From the NCBI GenBank assembly GCA_028101545.1, contig JAOHKZ010000024.1:1-32039 (forward strand): DNA of 32,039 nucleotides, written 5' to 3'. Of this stretch, positions 9,286-17,227 are shown in pieces; position 1 is the stretch's first letter, and each line of letters opens with the position of its first letter. Source of the stretch: Opitutales bacterium. GTDB taxonomy: Bacteria; Verrucomicrobiota; Verrucomicrobiia; Opitutales; Seribacteraceae. Under the pieces are notes generated by a model, which saw nothing but the letters and a program-made list of their open reading frames with translations, had not been told where the DNA came from and did no database searches. A program made the translations under genes and the position numbers.

Positions 9286-10736
9286 AATAAATTACGTTGA
9301 AAAACGAGTTGTTGTACTTCAACAAAACGTGGTTGAGCCGGGCGATTTAAATCAATACTGATGATTTCATCGGAAAGAATTTCATGCCTGTTATCTTCCC
9401 CCGCAATCACTCGATAACAGACCACATCTACGATACCGCGCTCAAGAGGAAATTTTTCAACCATATCTGTCAGGCTGATTTTTTCATTCTCCTCAAGAAC
9501 TTCATCCACTCGTTCTCTGAATTTACCAAGATCAAGTGGTTCTCCAACGGAATGAAGGATTTCGTTCATCCATTCGGAATCATCAGGAGTGGCTTTTTTA
9601 ATGGTAGAAAAAGGTTCTACGGCTTTGGGTTCCCAAAACTCTGCCTCCATTAAGGAGAAGAACTGTGGTCTGATATCAATCTCAAATTCCCAATCCTCTG
9701 GGGGAGTGTCACGCAGTTGAAAAGCCTGTTGACGAATGGATGTCAATGTATCCCTTATCTGCCGCCCAGATCCTCCAGCATGATCTCCCACAACTTGACG
9801 AAGTTTTCGACTAATTCGACCATAAGCTCCATGTGCCGCACCCGCTTCTCCAAATAATCGTTCCCCGAGGTTGGAAAAAACTTTATTGGGATCAAGTCCG
9901 CGTTTTCGAGCTATATCAGAAGTCTGTTCGGCTAAACCGCGCAATTTACGAGCAAGGGCGGGATTAGTCATCATTGAACGAAAACCAAAGTAACTTTTCC
10001 CCTGATCACATCCTCGCAATTCTTCGTCAGAATCAAGTACATGCTCCACAATATCTCCTTTCGATGCGAGTCCTTGTGCATAAAGCTTAGAAATCTGCCT
10101 TGCATGATCCTTAAAAAATTCCTCTATTGCCCGAAAATCAGAAAGGAAATGCTCAACTAAATCAGAAAGGTCATAAACTTGATCTCGAATTACATCTTCG
10201 CCAAAAATGGGTGCTTCTCCCGTTTCCTGAATTTTACGAATCTCTTCATCAATATCCTCTCTTTTTCGAACAAGTTCCCGAATTCTAGCTTCTGGATCTG
10301 CATTAACTCCTTGGGAGAGATTCTGCATTTCCAGCATAATTCGATTGAACCGGGATTCAGTGGTCGCATAACCACGATGCTGCATAGCCAATAAGTCCTG
10401 CAACCAACTCAATACTTTCTCAGAGTGCCTGGTTAAACGAAATACATATTCTTCCCTATCTTCATTAAATGTTTTAGTCAGGTAACGGTGTTCCTCATCA
10501 CACCACTCGTCCAGATATTCCTGAGGTAATCTCTTGGGAGCATCAAAATCTTCAAGCTCGCGCATCTGTTCAATATGTTCGGATAAGGTACCTGTTAATT
10601 CTTCTTCAGAGGCTTCTACTACTCCCCAATGCTTGAATGTTTTAAAAAAGAAACCGGCAACGAAGGAACCCAAACGGCCTCTCATCAGTCGCAAAGCGGG
10701 TGACTCATCAAAAAGGTGCAAAAAGTCTTCGTCCAT
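9282..10736 (-). CDS. jetA: JetA/MksF-type kleisin (DUF3375)
   Basis: A 484-residue protein matching DUF3375/JetA, the kleisin that bridges the JetC heads in Wadjet-type SMC complexes. The family pattern is visible throughout: an N-terminal segment with SPALRLMRGRLGSFVAGFFF (12-31), then YLDEWCDEE, then YVFRLTRHSEKVLSWLQDL, ATTESRFNRIMLEMQNLSQG, and DPEARIRELVRKREDIDEEI, the usual DUF3375 coiled-coil entry. Near the C terminus ISLTDMVEKFPLERGIVDVV marks the second winged-helix region. Length is typical, and there is no frameshift or internal stop. It is first in the trio, with 156 non-coding bases upstream that must contain its promoter unless transcription continues from the lipoprotein gene. 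The alternative name is mksF; without a nuclease subunit the locus could equally be called MksFEB. Confidence 0.9.
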   Translation of the reverse strand: MDEDFLHLFDESPALRLMRGRLGSFVAGFFFKTFKHWGVVEASEEELTGTLSEHIEQMRELEDFDAPKRLPQEYLDEWCDEEHRYLTKTFNEDREEYVFRLTRHSEKVLSWLQDLLAMQHRGYATTESRFNRIMLEMQNLSQGVNADPEARIRELVRKREDIDEEIRKIQETGEAPIFGEDVIRDQVYDLSDLVEHFLSDFRAIEEFFKDHARQISKLYAQGLASKGDIVEHVLDSDEELRGCDQGKSYFGFRSMMTNPALARKLRGLAEQTSDIARKRGLDPNKVFSNLGERLFGEAGAAHGAYGRISRKLRQVVGDHAGGSGRQIRDTLTSIRQQAFQLRDTPPEDWEFEIDIRPQFFSLMEAEFWEPKAVEPFSTIKKATPDDSEWMNEILHSVGEPLDLGKFRERVDEVLEENEKISLTDMVEKFPLERGIVDVVCYRVIAGEDNRHEILSDEIISIDLNRPAQPRFVEVQQLVFQRNLL

Positions 10737-10892
10737 ACTAATTATAATTCACAATTCAATTCCCTAGAGTGAGAACCTTAGAACTCAAGTCAAAGAGAAG
10801 TTATTACCAATCTAAAATCCTTGTGAAAAACCTCATATGAATATTTAAAAAGAGATCTATTTTAAACCCCCATGATGCTCTAGGAATAAAAT
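10737..10892 (-). promoter_or_regulatory. Upstream region of the jetABC operon, with a candidate -10 box
   Basis: AT-rich non-coding gap between the lipoprotein stop and the jetA ATG. A perfect TATAAT is present on the minus strand at 10746-10741, ending 4 bases before the ATG at 10736, and no Shine-Dalgarno sequence is visible. If TATAAT is a real -10 box, the transcript would begin at or next to the start codon (leaderless). No convincing -35 is visible 16-18 bases further upstream. I see no inverted repeats or attachment-like sites here. Confidence 0.25.
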
Positions 10893-11837
10893 TTAATCCC
10901 GAAGCCTCAATCTTCTTATTTTTTCTCCACCCCCAATAAACAGTGAACCATTCCAATAAGATATACTTTCAGCCTCTCCCCCCGCATTATACCTTGCAAT
11001 CTCGATTCCAAGATCTAAATCAAAAGCCCGCACTTCATTCAAATCTCCCAAAGCTAAAAAAAGACGGCCTTTTTCATCAAAGACTATTCCCCTCGGTTCG
11101 ACTCCAGATGGAGAAAAATCAACCAGGGTCCAAGAATCTACCAAAATTAAATCCTCGGGAATATCATAAACAACAACCCTGGAAGCATCAGGTTCTGCAG
11201 CAACAAGTTGTTTTCCATTCGGACTGACTGCAAGCCCTTCGACGCGTACTAAATCATCATTTAGAATCCCAACATATCCAATGTCAGGCCTAACTCGGTA
11301 AATCGTACCCGTATGCGGCGAACTTACAAATAAATCGCCATTGGGTGCTATGGCTAAATCCTTTACTGAACCGAATCGATATCCATCATACGAATCAGCA
11401 AGTACTTCAAGTTTATGTGCACTGGGAGAAATGCGCAGTAATTTCCCGGTTCCTGCATCGGCAACTAAAAGCCTGCCCTGCGTATCCACTCTAAGCCCTT
11501 CTGCCCGAACCGAAAAGTCTCCTATGGGAGAAACCCATTCAGTTAAATCAATAAAAACTTCGGGTATTTGCTTCGATCCAATCTTAAACCTGCCTATTCG
11601 CCCCTCTTTTTCAAAATTAGCAAAAAATAAATCACCTTCGGCTGAAAATGCTAAGCCACCACTTTGTTCAACCGGAGAGATAACACTCTCAGGAATAACT
11701 TTGGTAGCAGGTGGTAAAATTACACCATCCCCTAGAGTAAATTCATTACTAGGTTTCTTTGGAACATACACACATCCACCCCCTCCCCAAATGAGGAGAA
11801 AGATAATCGTGACAAACCAATCTAATCTGTATTTCAA
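10893..11837 (-). CDS. SMP-30/NHL-type beta-propeller lipoprotein
   Basis: A 314-residue exported protein starting at TTG (11837). The N terminus is a signal peptide with a short charged region and a hydrophobic core (FVTIIFLLIW), followed by GGGGC with Cys22 as the probable lipidated residue; the lipobox is glycine-rich rather than the usual L-A-G-C. The rest consists of repeated strands of the kind found in SMP-30/gluconolactonase and NHL beta-propellers: GLAFSAEGDLFFANF, GLRVDTQGRLLVADAGTGKLLRI, DLAIAPNGDLFVSSPHTGTIYRV, GLAVSPNGKQLVAAE, GIVFDEKGRLFLALGD. No catalytic residues can be assigned with confidence. It lies on the same strand as jetA but 156 bases away, so I do not count it as part of that operon. 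Confidence 0.8.
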   Translation of the reverse strand: MKYRLDWFVTIIFLLIWGGGGCVYVPKKPSNEFTLGDGVILPPATKVIPESVISPVEQSGGLAFSAEGDLFFANFEKEGRIGRFKIGSKQIPEVFIDLTEWVSPIGDFSVRAEGLRVDTQGRLLVADAGTGKLLRISPSAHKLEVLADSYDGYRFGSVKDLAIAPNGDLFVSSPHTGTIYRVRPDIGYVGILNDDLVRVEGLAVSPNGKQLVAAEPDASRVVVYDIPEDLILVDSWTLVDFSPSGVEPRGIVFDEKGRLFLALGDLNEVRAFDLDLGIEIARYNAGGEAESISYWNGSLFIGGGEKIRRLRLRD

Positions 11838-11928
11838 GTTAGTTTCAAAAGCTAAGATTAACTAAAACAAGGATAGCGGCATCTCTTCAAAGAAAAAAAA
11901 CACTAAAAGAACAATTTCTGATTAGAAC
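11838..11928. promoter_or_regulatory. Divergent intergenic region between the propeller lipoprotein and sir2 genes
   Basis: 91 non-coding bases separate two divergently transcribed genes, so promoters for both must lie here or just inside the coding ends. I could not identify convincing -35/-10 pairs or an operator by eye. Confidence 0.35.
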
Positions 11929-12762
11929 ATGAATCACAAAACCTTACTTCTTGCAAAAAAAGCCTGGAAAGAAGCCGATGCCATTCTCGTTGGTGCTGGA
12001 GCCGGAATGGGAGTAGATTCTGGCCTGCCCGATTTTCGGGGTAAATCAGGATTTTGGAAAGCTTACCCTCCCTTGGCTAAGATGGAAATAGAGTTTGAAG
12101 AAATGGCGAACCCACATTGGTTCCTTGAAAACCCACGACTGGCTTGGGGCTTTTATGGACACAGGTTTAACCTTTACCAAAAAACCCAACCACACAATGG
12201 GTTCCATATTCTACTAACAAAATTTAAAGAAGGAAATATTCCAATGTTTGTATTAACTTCGAATGTGGACGGTCACTTTCAAAAAACAGGGTTTAAGGAA
12301 AATCAAATCATGGAATGCCATGGCTCTCTTATGCATTTTCAATGCATTGAAGAATGCGGGCAGCCCATTTGGCCAATCAGCCCAGATTTACAGTTGCAAA
12401 TTAACCCCGAGAATTTACTCGCCAAAGAACCGTTACCAAGTTGCCCTCAGTGTGGTTCCCTTGCACGGCCAAATATTCTTATGTTTTCAGACTTTGCCTG
12501 GGATAGTTCCAGAACTTTTGCACAAAGACAAAGGTTCGAGAAATGGATTGAAAAATTCAAAAATAAAAACCTCCTTATTATTGAGTTTGGTGCGGGCACT
12601 AATATCCCAACCGTTCGCCTGACTTGCGAAGAGGTCTATCAATCTGCAGGAAATCATTTCATTAGGGTTAACCCTAGAGAACCCGAGTGTGGATTAAAAA
12701 ATACAATCTCCCTGCCCATGGGTGCAAAAGATGCCCTAAAAGCAATCTCTGAGAATCAATAA
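11929..12762 (+). CDS. Sir2-family NAD-dependent protein deacylase
   Basis: A 277-residue sirtuin. NAD-binding motif GAGAGMGVDSGLPDFRG lies at residues 22-38; TSNVDG (111-116) corresponds to the TQNxD motif; the catalytic His131 is in ECHGSL; and four zinc ligands are present as Cys139/Cys143 and Cys172/Cys175. The downstream RPNILMFSDFAWD is a variant of the usual RPxxVxFGE motif, and GAGTNIPTVR (221-230) replaces the usual GTSxxVxP, so substrate range may differ from CobB. The enzyme removes acyl groups from lysine using NAD+, or may act as an ADP-ribosyltransferase. It is cytoplasmic, has no extra domain, and stands alone between two divergent/convergent neighbours. The intact zinc module argues for a housekeeping deacylase rather than an anti-phage NADase-type SIR2. 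Confidence 0.88.
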   Translation: MNHKTLLLAKKAWKEADAILVGAGAGMGVDSGLPDFRGKSGFWKAYPPLAKMEIEFEEMANPHWFLENPRLAWGFYGHRFNLYQKTQPHNGFHILLTKFKEGNIPMFVLTSNVDGHFQKTGFKENQIMECHGSLMHFQCIEECGQPIWPISPDLQLQINPENLLAKEPLPSCPQCGSLARPNILMFSDFAWDSSRTFAQRQRFEKWIEKFKNKNLLIIEFGAGTNIPTVRLTCEEVYQSAGNHFIRVNPREPECGLKNTISLPMGAKDALKAISENQ

Positions 12763-12854
12763 AGAATGCCGCCCCTATGGATAATGGAATTTCAATCCTA
12801 TTAAGATAGCAGGTTGAGAAGACTATTAGCAGTAGTCATTAGAAACCCATCGAT
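12763..12854. other. Convergent gap between the sir2 and DUF2271-like genes
   Basis: 92 non-coding bases lie between two converging stop codons, where terminators are expected. The only inverted repeat I see by eye is a weak five-base one (GACTA/TAGTC near 12819-12835), without a T tract. I do not call a terminator. Confidence 0.3.
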
Positions 12855-13835
12855 TTACTTCTCTAATTTAACAAGAAACAAATCTTTCATCTTTTTGGCA
12901 GAACCAATTATTTCCAGATCATACTGAACATTACCCGTGGAAATTGCATCCCCTCCGCCATGACCAGTCAGTTCAAAAAGGTAATACGGTTCATCCCGGT
13001 CCACCTCGACGAGACAAGTGTAAAGGAGAGATGGTTGACCAAGCAAAGGGTCGGGAAAATCATTACTGAAATCTTTTGGAGCATTAATCTCCACGCAAAG
13101 AACAAATTCATTCCCTTTACCTGCCTCCAAATATGGATCAAGAGCGAAGCGATGAGATTCAGTTGCTCCACTCACTGCATCAACTTCACCGGAAGGCTTA
13201 ATACCTGATAGTAATGTGTAACGATGACGCCAAAGGGGAAGAATATGACTGCGTTGCGTTTTATAATCCTCCCAAAGAGGAACTTCAGAGTAGGCAAGTG
13301 ACTGCTCCAGATAAAGAGTTTCAATCATTGAACCTATGGTACTCTCGGCCCAAACCGCAATGGAGGGCATAGGATTCAACTCCGGTTGAAAGCTCAGAAG
13401 AATAGATAATCCACTCCCATTATTTTCCTGACTTTCACGAACGATCCATTTTCGGTGTGGAGCAGGTTCTTCAAAACCAACAAGGCTCGAAGATCTTACA
13501 ATTTGTGAACTGTTTCTATGTTCATAACTGTTATCGATTAACCAGGATGCAGGAGGAATACTTGAAACAGAACCGTAAACTAAAAAGCCAAACACGGTGC
13601 CAAAAAGAATAACCTGTAGTCGAAGGGATGCACCTTGCTTACCCGTGGTAATTCGATTTTTGAAGTATGGTAATCTTGCCAGCAAATGCATTATCACAAG
13701 AACCAGAGTTACAAAACCGGCAATGATATGAATTTGGGTGACGGTAATAGAAAATGGACGCAAGTATGCAAGAACACCGGTTACTGCCAGTGCGGAAAAG
13801 CTAAACAAAAGGCCAAAATTGACCAGGTGTCTCAT
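12855..13835 (-). CDS. Membrane protein with cytochrome b-like helices and a DUF2271-like domain
   Basis: 326 residues. Three hydrophobic helices lie at about 5-25, 34-53 and 72-93; the second carries His36 and His50 (IHIIAGFVTLVLVIMHLL), 14 residues apart as in small di-heme cytochrome b helices of the DUF4405 type. The remaining exported part (about 110-326) resembles DUF2271: PSIAVWAEST, IETLYLEQS, LPLWRHRY, VDAVSGATESH and a C-terminal beta-rich end. DUF2271 proteins are often found with flavin-transferase and PepSY-type redox membrane proteins. The gene is last in a run with the FAD oxidoreductase (7 bases apart), DUF1501 and PSD1 genes, so a role in passing electrons between the membrane and exported oxidoreductases is plausible. 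The heme assignment is inference, as partner ligands on the other helices are not obvious. Confidence 0.65.
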   Translation of the reverse strand: MRHLVNFGLLFSFSALAVTGVLAYLRPFSITVTQIHIIAGFVTLVLVIMHLLARLPYFKNRITTGKQGASLRLQVILFGTVFGFLVYGSVSSIPPASWLIDNSYEHRNSSQIVRSSSLVGFEEPAPHRKWIVRESQENNGSGLSILLSFQPELNPMPSIAVWAESTIGSMIETLYLEQSLAYSEVPLWEDYKTQRSHILPLWRHRYTLLSGIKPSGEVDAVSGATESHRFALDPYLEAGKGNEFVLCVEINAPKDFSNDFPDPLLGQPSLLYTCLVEVDRDEPYYLFELTGHGGGDAISTGNVQYDLEIIGSAKKMKDLFLVKLEK

Positions 13836-13842
13836 CTAACTG

Positions 13843-15714
13843 TTAATGCCCCCTCTTACTCGGGTTATTAACCAGTTTTGTCCCATCGAAACCGATCAAT
13901 TTTCTTAATTCCTTGATATGTGACTTACCAACCTCTTTGGGATTTGCCCCATGCTTTTTGCATAAAACCGCTGCAAAACCAGTAGCAATTCCCATTTGCC
14001 CACAGGTATTCATAACCCTTGGTCCGCAGAGTCCAACATGAGTGCAGCTAAAGCATCGACCTGCCATCATTAAATTTGAAAGATTTCTTGAATAAAAACT
14101 ACGAAAAGGGATGAAGTAGTAACCTCCAGTTTTATGAAACATAGCCGTGGATAAGAAATCCTCTTTTGCTCCTTTTAGCTTCCTTTGGTAATGCCCATCC
14201 ACCTCTCTTTTCTCAACAACAACAGCATCCGGGAATTCCCTACGCTTTACGGCATCGTGCATATCGTAAATATGATCTCCCATTAAACGACGGGACTCAC
14301 GCTTGCCACCAACATAGGCGACCCATTTCAATTTATTCGGAGCATATTTCGGGTTTTTCTTAGCATTGGAAAATGAGCCAAATATTGCACGCAACATGTG
14401 ATCGCGAATTTCTTCCGCATCATCAACCTGATTTAAATCATTATCTGAATACTCCCAGAACCACTCTCCTTTAGAAGCAACATGTTTACCAGACACCGCC
14501 GTGGCCCACGGCACCTTAGGGAAATCCTGTTTTTGGTTTGTTCGCTCGCTATTCCATAAAACACTTGTTCCCATGACTCGGTTATCCGCTTTTTTCGGAC
14601 TCCACAAATCACCATATTTATCCCATCCTTCATCATGTTGGGAAGCTGCTTCTCGGCCATAGCGATAGTCAGCTCCAGCCCAGTAACCCAGCCAACCGTC
14701 TCCAGTCGCATCAATAAAAACCGGAGCACGAAATCTTTTAATTCTTCCGCCCGTTACCTCTCTAGCCTCTACACTGAGAATTTTATCTCCCTTCTTTTCA
14801 ATACCGCAGGCCGTATGATGGGCAAATAGATCAACTCCGGATTCTGCCATCGTTTTTTCTCTTTTAACCTGATCAACTTTGGCTTTTTGATCTCCATTTG
14901 GATAGTGGTAGGTGTCTATCGATTTGAGAATGTCTGAACCGTACCCATGGATGCCAAGCGTATGAACACGGATTTCCTGGCTTGCGTTACCTCCAAATAG
15001 CGGGCGGTCCTGAATCACCGCGACCTTTAACCCTTGAGAACGAGCGGCAAGTGCAGCTCCACAACCGGACATACCCCCTCCAACAACAACAAGGTCGAAA
15101 GACAACTCCTCGACTTTTTCCTTCGACCGACCGGTGAGCACATCCTTCCAATCAGATAATTCCTTCAAATCGTCGTCTGGCAAAGACGGGTTTGATTCCT
15201 GGGTAAAAAATATTGCATCACAACGGCCATCGAACCCAGTTAAGTCGCGAAGAGAAATTTTGGTTTTTCCAGCTTTAGCAATTTCAACCGAACCTCCGGA
15301 CTGCCAGTGCCAGGATTCCTCAGCTTCACCAAATGTTATCTTAAGAGGCTTGTCTTCAACCAAGACCTGAAAACGTCCCGGCGACTGCCACTCTCCTTTA
15401 CACCAGTCCCTATTCCTGACCCAGACATTCCATTTACCTGACGCAGGCAAATCCACTTCAGTCTCTGCATCTTCAACCGGCTTACCCATTCCATGTGCCA
15501 ATAGATAATTTCCACCCATTTGTAAATAATGCTGGGTATCTATTTTCCAACCACCCGTATTGGCAAAGGAAGATGCCTCAATTAATACACCTGAACGACT
15601 TAACGCGGAACTGGGCTTGGCCCCTATCAGATAATTTGGAACAGAAAGAGAAGCAACCCCGACCCCACCGATTACGCGGAGAAATTCTCGCCTTTTTGAA
15701 GTTTGTTTTTTCAT
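13843..15714 (-). CDS. Exported FAD-dependent oxidoreductase (PF12831-type) with Tat-like signal
   Basis: 623 residues. The N terminus carries a Tat-like motif, RREFLRVIGG at 8-17, followed by a hydrophobic stretch, so folded export with bound FAD is likely. Residues about 40-170 form a beta-rich region reminiscent of a carbohydrate-binding or sandwich domain (KWNVWVRNRDW, ITFGEAEESWHW). FAD-binding begins at LVVVGGGMSGCGAALAARS (208-226), with the nucleotide-binding GxGxxG-type motif at 212-217 and a PLFGGNASQEIRVH segment typical of the FAD_oxidored family. The C terminus has MNTCGQMGIATGFAAVLC, the usual second FAD-contact region. Family members appear often in Planctomycetota and Verrucomicrobiota but the substrate is generally unknown; a sugar or organic acid is a guess. 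It lies between the DUF1501 gene (24 bases) and the DUF2271-like gene (7 bases) in one operon. Confidence 0.85.
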   Translation of the reverse strand: MKKQTSKRREFLRVIGGVGVASLSVPNYLIGAKPSSALSRSGVLIEASSFANTGGWKIDTQHYLQMGGNYLLAHGMGKPVEDAETEVDLPASGKWNVWVRNRDWCKGEWQSPGRFQVLVEDKPLKITFGEAEESWHWQSGGSVEIAKAGKTKISLRDLTGFDGRCDAIFFTQESNPSLPDDDLKELSDWKDVLTGRSKEKVEELSFDLVVVGGGMSGCGAALAARSQGLKVAVIQDRPLFGGNASQEIRVHTLGIHGYGSDILKSIDTYHYPNGDQKAKVDQVKREKTMAESGVDLFAHHTACGIEKKGDKILSVEAREVTGGRIKRFRAPVFIDATGDGWLGYWAGADYRYGREAASQHDEGWDKYGDLWSPKKADNRVMGTSVLWNSERTNQKQDFPKVPWATAVSGKHVASKGEWFWEYSDNDLNQVDDAEEIRDHMLRAIFGSFSNAKKNPKYAPNKLKWVAYVGGKRESRRLMGDHIYDMHDAVKRREFPDAVVVEKREVDGHYQRKLKGAKEDFLSTAMFHKTGGYYFIPFRSFYSRNLSNLMMAGRCFSCTHVGLCGPRVMNTCGQMGIATGFAAVLCKKHGANPKEVGKSHIKELRKLIGFDGTKLVNNPSKRGH

Positions 15715-15738
15715 AGTTTTGTTAGAATTATAAGAAGA

Positions 15739-17214
15739 TTAAGAAAGTATATCCTTGATAAGATGTCCGTGAATATCGGTTAAACGAAAATCTCTGCCCT
15801 GAAATGGATAAGTGAGTTTTTTGTGATCCACTCCCATAAGATGCATAATTGTGGCGTTCAGGTCATGTACATGTACTGGGTTCTCGGTTATATTATAACA
15901 ATAATCATCCGTGGCTCCATAAGACATTCCTTTTTTAATTCCTGCTCCCGCCATAAAAATTGTGAAACATCTGGGATGATGGTCCCGGCCATAATTTGTT
16001 TCTGTCAATTTACCCTGTGAGTAAATTGTCCGGCCAAACTCTCCACCCCAAACAATTAAGGTATCTTCCAAAAGTCCTCTTTGCTTAAGGTCTTTGATCA
16101 AGGCAGCTGTTGGCTGATCCACATCCCTGCATTGTCCCTTAATTGCATTGGGTAAACCACCGTGATGATCCCACCCCATGTGAAATAACTGAATGCATCG
16201 AACATCTCGCTCGGCCATTCGACGGGCAAGCAGGCAGTTTGCTGCATAAGTTCCCGGCTTCAAAACATCGGGTCCATAACTGTCCAAAATATGTTTTGGC
16301 TCCTTGGAAACATCCGTTAATTCCGGTACACTTGTCTGCATACGAAAAGCCATTTCATATTGCGAAATACGGGCATCAATCTCGGGATCTTTGACTAACA
16401 GATGATCCTTTCGGTTGAGCATAGCCAATTCATCCAACATATCCCGCCTAATGCTACGGTTCATTCCCTTCGGATCAGATAAATAAAGCACTGGATCACC
16501 CGAATTTCTGAATTTGACTCCCTGGTGTTGAGTGGGAAGAAAACCGGCTCCCCAGAGTCGATCGTATAGTGGTTGATCATTTGGACGACCCGTACCCCAT
16601 GAAGTTAGTACAACATATGACGGCAGTTCCGCATTTTCGGTTCCCAGACCATAACTTAACCACGAGCCGATACTCGGGCGGCCAGCTAACTGATGTCCTG
16701 TTTGGCAAAAAGTGATCGCAGGATCATGGTTAATTGCCTCGGTATGCATTGATTTAATAAAACACAACTCATCAGCTTGTTTTGACAAATGAGGCAAAAC
16801 ATCACTCATCCACTGCCCTGACTGGCCAAATCGGGCAAATTTAAAAATACTGGGAGCGACCGGAAAATTTTTCTGACCCGATGTCATCGTTGTCAAACGC
16901 TGCCCTTTACGAATGGATTCGGGTAAGTCCTCACCACGCACCTTTTCCATTCCCGGTTTTGGATCAAAAAGATCCATCTGAGAAGGTGCACCTGACTGGA
17001 ATAAATAAATGACCCGTTTCGCTTTGGCTGGAAAATTGGGAAAGCCCTGTAAACCAGGATCTTTAGCTTGTGCTTTTTGCGAGGATAATAATCCGGCCAA
17101 TGCAGTTGCACTTAGCGCCGCCGCTCCATTGCGAAGAAAAATTCTCCGATTCAAAAAATCCTGTGCTGATGAAAGATTTGTTTTGGAAGTGAGTAACTGA
17201 TTAAAATGATTCAT
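15739..17214 (-). CDS. DUF1501 family exported protein (sulfatase-fold-like), partner of PSD1
   Basis: 491 residues, normal for DUF1501. A Tat-like signal occupies the N terminus ([19 protein letters not shown] at 23-41, ending SSQKAQA). Family hallmarks seen are [71 protein letters not shown] and [24 protein letters not shown]1501 proteins share the alkaline phosphatase/sulfatase fold and are nearly always encoded beside DUF1549/DUF1553 cytochrome proteins in Planctomycetota and Verrucomicrobiota; their reaction is unproven. Here the gene starts 11 bases after the PSD1 stop. A good Shine-Dalgarno sequence (AGGAG, 17227-17223) overlaps the PSD1 stop and lies 8 bases before the ATG, so the two are almost certainly made together. 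Confidence 0.92.
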   Translation of the reverse strand: MNHFNQLLTSKTNLSSAQDFLNRRIFLRNGAAALSATALAGLLSSQKAQAKDPGLQGFPNFPAKAKRVIYLFQSGAPSQMDLFDPKPGMEKVRGEDLPESIRKGQRLTTMTSGQKNFPVAPSIFKFARFGQSGQWMSDVLPHLSKQADELCFIKSMHTEAINHDPAITFCQTGHQLAGRPSIGSWLSYGLGTENAELPSYVVLTSWGTGRPNDQPLYDRLWGAGFLPTQHQGVKFRNSGDPVLYLSDPKGMNRSIRRDMLDELAMLNRKDHLLVKDPEIDARISQYEMAFRMQTSVPELTDVSKEPKHILDSYGPDVLKPGTYAANCLLARRMAERDVRCIQLFHMGWDHHGGLPNAIKGQCRDVDQPTAALIKDLKQRGLLEDTLIVWGGEFGRTIYSQGKLTETNYGRDHHPRCFTIFMAGAGIKKGMSYGATDDYCYNITENPVHVHDLNATIMHLMGVDHKKLTYPFQGRDFRLTDIHGHLIKDILS

Positions 17215-17227
17215 TTTTAAAACTCCT
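17212..17227 (-). promoter_or_regulatory. DUF1501 gene ribosome binding site overlapping PSD1 stop
   Basis: AGGAG at 17227-17223 on the minus strand shares bases with the PSD1 stop codon (17228-17226) and sits 8 bases before the ATG at 17214. This is one of the few clear Shine-Dalgarno sites in the window and supports translational coupling. Confidence 0.6.

Noticed and set aside
4102-10892. A hidden or frameshifted jetD near the jet genes
   Set aside because: Besides jetABC, the reductase and the flanking genes there is no room for a gene of jetD size; open frames antisense to jetC are short and low-complexity shadows.
11929-12762. SIR2 gene as part of an anti-phage system beside jetABC
   Set aside because: It keeps the zinc module and catalytic His of deacylases, has no effector or sensor partner, and is separated from jetABC by a divergent lipoprotein gene.
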